Positions 5,238-8,952 of a stretch of DNA of 8,952 bases are shown piece after piece (position 1 is the first letter of the stretch; every line of letters starts with the position of its first letter). The notes under the pieces are model-generated. The model did not search any database. It was given only the letters and a program-made list of their open reading frames with translations, and had not been told where the DNA came from. The translations under genes and the position numbers were made by a program. Source of the DNA: JAHHLP01 sp041609895 (GTDB lineage Bacteria > Bacteroidota > Rhodothermia > Rhodothermales > JABDKH01); contig JBFIPX010000137.1 of NCBI GenBank assembly GCA_041609895.1, positions 1 through 8,952 of the forward strand. Direction: 5' to 3'.

Positions 5238-5792
5238 TTATCGTGCCGTGAAACCTGGCGACCCGACCGGCCTTGACTCATGAATCCGTTGTGCGACTGC
5301 TCTCAGCAGCTCGACATCCTCCTGGACCACGGCGAAGAGATATTCGGTCATCGTCACCGCCTCTCCCGCTAGCCGGGCTGCCTCGTCCCATGCCGACTCG
5401 TCTGCAGAGCGCACCAGCTCCAGCAGGTGGGAGCGGGCCGTCACTACCTCCCCGAGCACGTCGGCCGGGGACGCGTTTTTCGTCTCTTTAGGGACGACGG
5501 CAGCCGCATCGGCGATAAGGGCTGGCAGGTCCCCATCAGAAGCGATGAATCGCCCAACATTTGGAATCCGGATGGCTGACTCGCGCGTTGCCAGCTGAGA
5601 GAACAGGTCTTTGACAGATGGTTCGCCCTCGAAGGGCTGCGCCTCCAACAAGTCGTCCGGAAACGTCGTTAGGACCGTTGACAGCGCGCTGATCTCGTCG
5701 AGCAGGTAGGACAGCTGGCCGGTGATGAGGTCGCGTCGCCGAATCTCCTCTTCTGTCGCCTTGGTCATTTCGGTCGTTGTCGACTGGGACAT
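5238..5792 (-). CDS. DinB-like four-helix-bundle protein, probably without metal ligands
   Basis: This encodes 184 residues with no signal peptide or membrane segment; it is helix-rich throughout. The layout suggests a DinB/DUF664-type bundle: helix 1 at about 18-43 (LITGQLSYLLDEISALSTVL), a PSVKDLFSQLATRES block at 58-72 that parallels the usual W-S-V-x-E-x-L-x-H-L-x-D motif, helix 3 at about 109-129, and helix 4 at about 146-170 (TMTEYLFAVVQEDVELLRAV). DinB enzymes bind a divalent metal with three histidines and use small thiols. Here the helix-2 His position is Gln66 and the helix-4 positions are Gln/Val/Glu, so metal binding is unlikely. It lies 35 bp downstream of nuoI, with no terminator between them and no good ribosome site of its own. 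A link to complex I is not implied. The family call is tentative; it may simply be an unassigned helical protein. Confidence 0.45.
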   Translation of the reverse strand: MSQSTTTEMTKATEEEIRRRDLITGQLSYLLDEISALSTVLTTFPDDLLEAQPFEGEPSVKDLFSQLATRESAIRIPNVGRFIASDGDLPALIADAAAVVPKETKNASPADVLGEVVTARSHLLELVRSADESAWDEAARLAGEAVTMTEYLFAVVQEDVELLRAVAQRIHESRPVGSPGFTAR

Positions 5793-5827
5793 TTCGCTTG
5801 ATGCGGCCGAATCCCTTAAGTCAATAT

Positions 5828-6472
5828 TCAGGCGCTGGCTTCACGGGCGCCTGACTCATCAGAAGTCGCACTCTCGGTCAGCCACTCAAGAAAAGGGCGA
5901 TCCCTCAGACTGTGAATGTTGTTGTCTTTTTGATAATCCCACTGCTCCCCAAACTGCTCGTTCTTCGCTTCCTCGAGATACTCAAGACGGTCACGGAGCC
6001 TCTCGGCAGGCACCAGAAGCTTCTCAAGTCCAAAGATCGCTTCCTCACGATTCTGGAAAGTCAGGTCGTACTCCTTCGACATCACGATCGCTTCCTCGGG
6101 ACAGACCTCCTCACAGAAGCCGCAGTAGATGCATCGCAGCATGTTGATCTCAAACCATTCCGGCTCGCGCTCCTTTGGCCCTTCGATTTCGTGCGACTGC
6201 ATGGAGATGGCCATCGGAGGGCATGCGCGGGCGCACAGATTGCACGATACACAGCGCGGACGACCGTGTTGCTCAACCAAGACCGGTCGGCCGCGATAGC
6301 CGTCGGGCGGATACCACTGCTCCTCGGGATACTGGAACGTGTACATCGGTTCCTTCACCATCTTCCGGAAGGAGTAGCCGAGTCCCTTGGCGACCTCCGG
6401 CAAATAGAGGCGCTCCCAGAAGTTCAGTTTGCGCTCGTTCTTCCTGGCAGTGTTTCGCGGTTCGCCCGGCAT
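5828..6472 (-). CDS. nuoI: NADH-quinone oxidoreductase subunit I (two 4Fe-4S clusters)
   Basis: This encodes 214 residues from the chosen ATG. NuoI/Nqo9 sits in the peripheral arm of respiratory complex I and carries clusters N6a and N6b, which pass electrons towards the quinone site. Both ferredoxin motifs are intact: C74-VS-C77-NL-C80-ARA-C84-P and C114-IY-C117-GF-C120-EEV-C124-P. The N-terminal LYLPEVAKGLGYSFRKMVKE (22-41) is the amphipathic helix that lies on the membrane arm. The tail after about 150 is long and charged (ERLRDRLEYLEEAKNEQFGE at 157-176) and runs beyond the family core. A TTG at 6538 would add 22 residues (starting LEDWLLDYACYHRCNLE), but it lacks a ribosome site and family likeness, so the ATG with AGGAA upstream is preferred. 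No other nuo gene is in the window. der lies upstream and a DinB-like gene 35 bp downstream. Confidence 0.94.
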   Translation of the reverse strand: MPGEPRNTARKNERKLNFWERLYLPEVAKGLGYSFRKMVKEPMYTFQYPEEQWYPPDGYRGRPVLVEQHGRPRCVSCNLCARACPPMAISMQSHEIEGPKEREPEWFEINMLRCIYCGFCEEVCPEEAIVMSKEYDLTFQNREEAIFGLEKLLVPAERLRDRLEYLEEAKNEQFGEQWDYQKDNNIHSLRDRPFLEWLTESATSDESGAREASA

Positions 6473-6480
6473 GTGCTTGA

Positions 6481-6485
6481 TTCCT
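6481..6485 (-). promoter_or_regulatory. Ribosome binding site that decides the nuoI start
   Basis: AGGAA on the minus strand lies 8 nt before the ATG at 6472-6470. The competing TTG at 6538 has no comparable purine block, which supports the shorter protein. Confidence 0.65.
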
Positions 6486-6654
6486 GATTCAAGATTACAA
6501 CGGTGGTAACAGGCGTAATCTAACAACCAGTCTTCCAACTTTGATTCGCAGGCTCTGATCGCGCCGGCATCGCCATCAGGATTTAACCAAAAGCTGACGG
6601 GCCGGGCAAATAGCTTCGGTCTCCATCACCGATCGGTAGTTCACCGGTGCTCGA

Positions 6655-7956
6655 TTACTTCTTCTTAAACACAAACGTTAGCGGTACACCCTCGAACCCG
6701 AAGGCATCCCTCATCTGGTTTTCCAGGTATCGGCGATACGGATCGCGTATTCCCGTTGGCTGATTGCAGTAGATTGCGAAGACGGGCGGATTCGACTTGA
6801 TCTGCGACACGTACTTGATCCTGACGTACCGATTCCGGTACATCGGGGGATGTGATCGCTCGATGGCAGCCAGCATCACCTCGTTGAGTTTGCTTGTGGA
6901 TATGCGTTTTTGCCGCTCCTTGTAGATGCTTAGTGCACCATCGATAACTTTGGTGATTCGTTGTCGGGTCAGAGCTGATATGAACACTACAGGCACGTAG
7001 CTCAGCGTCTGAAGGCGTTCGTACAGATCGCGCTGAAAATCTCTGGCCGTGTTGGTTTCCTTCTCGATAAGGTCCCACTTGTTCACCGCAACGAGCAGCC
7101 CCTTGCGTAGACTCTCGGCCTCCTTCAAGACCTTGATGTCCTGAGACTCCAACCCCTTGGTAGCATCAAGAAGCATAATGGTCACGTCGGATTCGCTGAT
7201 GGCTCGCTGCGTTCGGAGGACTGAATAGAACTCGACGTTTTCGCGCACGCGCGCTTTTCGGCGAAGGCCAGCCGTATCGACGAGCGTAATCTCCTGGCCG
7301 TGGTATTTCAGCACCGAATCAATCGAGTCGCGCGTGGTCCCGCTGATCTCGGTGACTATCGACCTGTTTTCGCCCAGCAGCTGATTGACTAGCGACGACT
7401 TGCCGACGTTCGGTCGTCCAACAATCGCCAGCCGTGGACCGCTGCTTTCGGGCCGCTTGGCGCTCTTCGGAAGCTGCCGCACGATCTCGTCCATCAGCTC
7501 TCCGGTGCCGGTCCCACTGACCGCACTCACGGGAATCACATCCCCGAGACCAAGCGAGTAGAACTCGGCGGCGTTCCAGCGGAGCTTCTCATTGTCGGCT
7601 TTGTTCGCCATCACGACGACCGGTTTGCCCGACTTGCGAAGCATCTGCGCCACGTCGTCGTCCAGGTCGCTGATGCCCGTCTTCACATCGACAACGAACA
7701 CAAGGAGGTCAGCCTCGGCAACCGCGATCTCGACCTGTTCGCGAACGGCCTGTTCGAACCGGTCCGCGGACGCTGCCACGTATCCGCCAGTGTCGACGAC
7801 GTCAAATTCGACACCGTTCCAGATAGCAGTTCCATACACGCGATCACGCGTCACACCCGGCTCATCGTGGGTGATCGCAGTGCGGGATTCTGTCAGTCGA
7901 TTGAATAGCGTCGACTTGCCGACATTCGGTCGACCGACGATGGCAACGAGTGGCAT
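6655..7956 (-). CDS. der: Ribosome-assembly GTPase Der (EngA)
   Basis: This encodes 433 residues, full length. Der is an essential GTPase with two tandem G domains that acts in maturation of the large ribosomal subunit. Domain 1 has GRPNVGKS (8-15), TRD (36-38), DTGG (55-58), NKAD (118-121) and SAVSG (144-148). Domain 2 has GRPNVGKS (180-187), SGTTRD (205-210), DTAG (227-230), NKWD (292-295) and SALT (327-330). The C-terminal KH-like domain (about 350-433) has the family block NPPVFAIYCNQP (389-400) and YRRYLENQMRDAFGFEGVPL (407-426), ending in a basic FKKK. The start is fixed by the first G domain beginning at residue 2; no clear Shine-Dalgarno precedes it. The EcsC-family gene ends 53 bp upstream. 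In that gap TATATT (8007-8002, minus) could be a -10 box, but no -35 partner is clear. Confidence 0.98.
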   Translation of the reverse strand: MPLVAIVGRPNVGKSTLFNRLTESRTAITHDEPGVTRDRVYGTAIWNGVEFDVVDTGGYVAASADRFEQAVREQVEIAVAEADLLVFVVDVKTGISDLDDDVAQMLRKSGKPVVVMANKADNEKLRWNAAEFYSLGLGDVIPVSAVSGTGTGELMDEIVRQLPKSAKRPESSGPRLAIVGRPNVGKSSLVNQLLGENRSIVTEISGTTRDSIDSVLKYHGQEITLVDTAGLRRKARVRENVEFYSVLRTQRAISESDVTIMLLDATKGLESQDIKVLKEAESLRKGLLVAVNKWDLIEKETNTARDFQRDLYERLQTLSYVPVVFISALTRQRITKVIDGALSIYKERQKRISTSKLNEVMLAAIERSHPPMYRNRYVRIKYVSQIKSNPPVFAIYCNQPTGIRDPYRRYLENQMRDAFGFEGVPLTFVFKKK

Positions 7957-8009
7957 GCGGCAGGAGTGCAGTCAGTCGATCCGAGACGCGATGATCGTAT
8001 GAATATAGA

Positions 8010-8825
8010 CTACCGGCGCTCCTTTCGCTCCAGATACAGAGCCCGAAAAAGCATATACGACGCCTCCGCAGATTCTGTGGTGAACCAGTAGTTGACACCA
8101 GCTCCGACGGCAGCGCCGGCGATCGGTACAGCCTGCGCGATCTTTCGTCCAAGCAGGTTCTTGACGATCTCGCGGGGCGCATGACGATTCTGATCCTTGA
8201 ACGATCCGCGAACCCGGCCCTTATACTCGAGATCGTTCGCAAACGCGGCCGCAGCGACGCTGATTTCCCTAACAGCACTGCTCTTTGATTCTCGACTCCC
8301 CGTGGCAGCGACATTGAATACCGAAAGTACCAATGGTCGGTACGCCGGTCCGCTCAAAACGAAACCGTAAGACGCGGCGATCTGCTGGATCATCCTGAGA
8401 TTAATTGTAAACAGCAGCGGGATGTCGGCGGCGATCAGAACGAGACCACCGAGCCCTGCGCCACCACCTTCAATAGCAGCCAGGATAGAGTTTTGCGTGA
8501 AGTGGCCACGGGCCAGCTCGTCGAGCTTCTCCAGCGGCTCGTCGCGCAGCTCTTCGATTCGTTCGATGTTGAGACCCTTGCGCTTCGCCTCAGCCAGCAC
8601 GTCGTCCGGATGGTGCGTCCACTCGGAGGCGTCGTTGAGTATCGAGAGAAATTGTGTGACGACCTCGTCCGCCTGCTCTTCGAGGTTTGGCGAGACTACC
8701 TGCCGCACAACCCAGTCGACCGGCTGCATGGCCCAATTGACAGCCTGCATGAGGAACGATCCCTCACCGCGCTGCCATTCGTCGATCTCTCGCTGGACGT
8801 CCTTTTCGTATGAGGTGAGTCGCAT
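8010..8825 (-). CDS. EcsC-family protein
   Basis: This encodes 271 residues. EcsC-family proteins (PF12787) are named after the third gene of the Bacillus Ecs ABC-transporter locus; their molecular role is unclear. Family-like blocks are a glycine-rich hydrophobic segment with GGLVLIAADIPLLFTINLRM at 126-145, and the C-terminal VPIAGAAVGAGVNYWFTTES (233-252), a typical ending in which a small-residue helix leads to an N-Y-x-F block. The central helix could insert in or lie on a membrane; no signal peptide is present. The N-terminal part is charged and helical (YEKDVQREIDEWQRGEG at 6-22). The gene lies 48 bp after a Fis-type HTH gene and 53 bp before der, all co-oriented, so it may belong to a transcription unit with either. 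No strong ribosome site is visible at the ATG. There is no ecsAB transporter in the window. Confidence 0.8.
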   Translation of the reverse strand: MRLTSYEKDVQREIDEWQRGEGSFLMQAVNWAMQPVDWVVRQVVSPNLEEQADEVVTQFLSILNDASEWTHHPDDVLAEAKRKGLNIERIEELRDEPLEKLDELARGHFTQNSILAAIEGGGAGLGGLVLIAADIPLLFTINLRMIQQIAASYGFVLSGPAYRPLVLSVFNVAATGSRESKSSAVREISVAAAAFANDLEYKGRVRGSFKDQNRHAPREIVKNLLGRKIAQAVPIAGAAVGAGVNYWFTTESAEASYMLFRALYLERKERR

Positions 8826-8873
8826 AGTACACGGTTCCGCGCAGCGGCCCGTGTCCCAAAGGACGCCGCCGAG

Positions 8874-8952
8874 CTAATCCATCAGTTCGTATTTCTTCAG
8901 CAGACGATACATCGTGGCTCGGCCGATGCCCAGTTCTACGGCCGCGCGATCC
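8874..8952 (-). CDS. C-terminal end of a Fis-type HTH protein, possibly a sigma-54 response regulator
   Basis: Only the last 25 codons and a TAG stop are in the window; the gene continues past the right edge. The residues include AAVELGIGRATMYRLLKKYE, the recognition part of a Fis-type helix-turn-helix, ending in LMD. This ending is common in NtrC-family sigma-54 activators and response regulators, and also in Fis and some other regulators; the fragment cannot tell them apart. The stop lies 48 bp before the EcsC-family start, so the two may be co-transcribed. Confidence 0.75.
   Translation of the reverse strand, partial: DRAAVELGIGRATMYRLLKKYELMD

Noticed and set aside
4723..5283. Plus-strand frame of 186 codons opposite holA
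   Set aside because: It is antisense to a clear holA and shows no domain, signal or ribosome site.
5912..6487. Plus-strand frame of 191 codons opposite nuoI
   Set aside because: It is the antisense shadow of a strongly conserved gene, with no independent support.
6490..6497. TAATCTTG upstream of nuoI as a promoter -7 box
   Set aside because: Transcription would start on or beside the nuoI Shine-Dalgarno, leaving no usable leader.
6473..6538. Upstream TTG start for NuoI
   Set aside because: It has no ribosome site, and the extra 22 residues do not resemble the family; the ATG at 6472 has a well-spaced AGGAA.

Overview
The window looks like chromosomal DNA of moderate-to-high GC content from a free-living bacterium. 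HolA, Der, NuoI and the ECF sigma factor read most like proteins of the Bacteroidota superphylum, perhaps Rhodothermia or a neighbouring class. That placement is inferred from protein style only; no search was run. I see no insertion sequence, integrase, phage gene or CRISPR array.

Layout. The left end (1-1695) is transcribed rightward. It holds the 3' part of a TolB/PD40-type beta-propeller gene with an in-frame TAA at 88-90, a gene-poor stretch of about 460 bp with hairpins, and a small dimeric alpha/beta-barrel (ABM-like) protein. Everything from 1859 to the right end is on the minus strand. Read 5' to 3', it contains: the last codons of a Fis-type HTH protein; an EcsC-family protein; the GTPase Der; an isolated NuoI; a DinB-like helical-bundle protein; HolA; an ECF sigma factor; a single-pass membrane anti-sigma-like protein; tRNA-Val(CAC); and a secreted SnoaL/DUF4440-like protein.

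How the parts fit. Der (ribosome assembly), HolA (clamp loading) and NuoI (respiratory complex I) are housekeeping genes mixed with small accessory genes. The sigma gene starts 35 bp after holA with no terminator between, so the two are probably co-transcribed. A strong minus-strand terminator separates the sigma gene from its presumed anti-sigma partner. Between that terminator and the anti-sigma gene lies a dyad inside an ECF-like promoter candidate, which suggests separate or feedback expression of the anti-sigma.

The most unusual signal is in the leader of the secreted SnoaL-like gene. Two perfect, interleaved inverted repeats (8 bp and 7 bp) lie within 43 nt. One arm is the Shine-Dalgarno itself and its partner is an exact anti-SD, which is the layout of a translational switch. 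I do not recognise it as a known riboswitch class.
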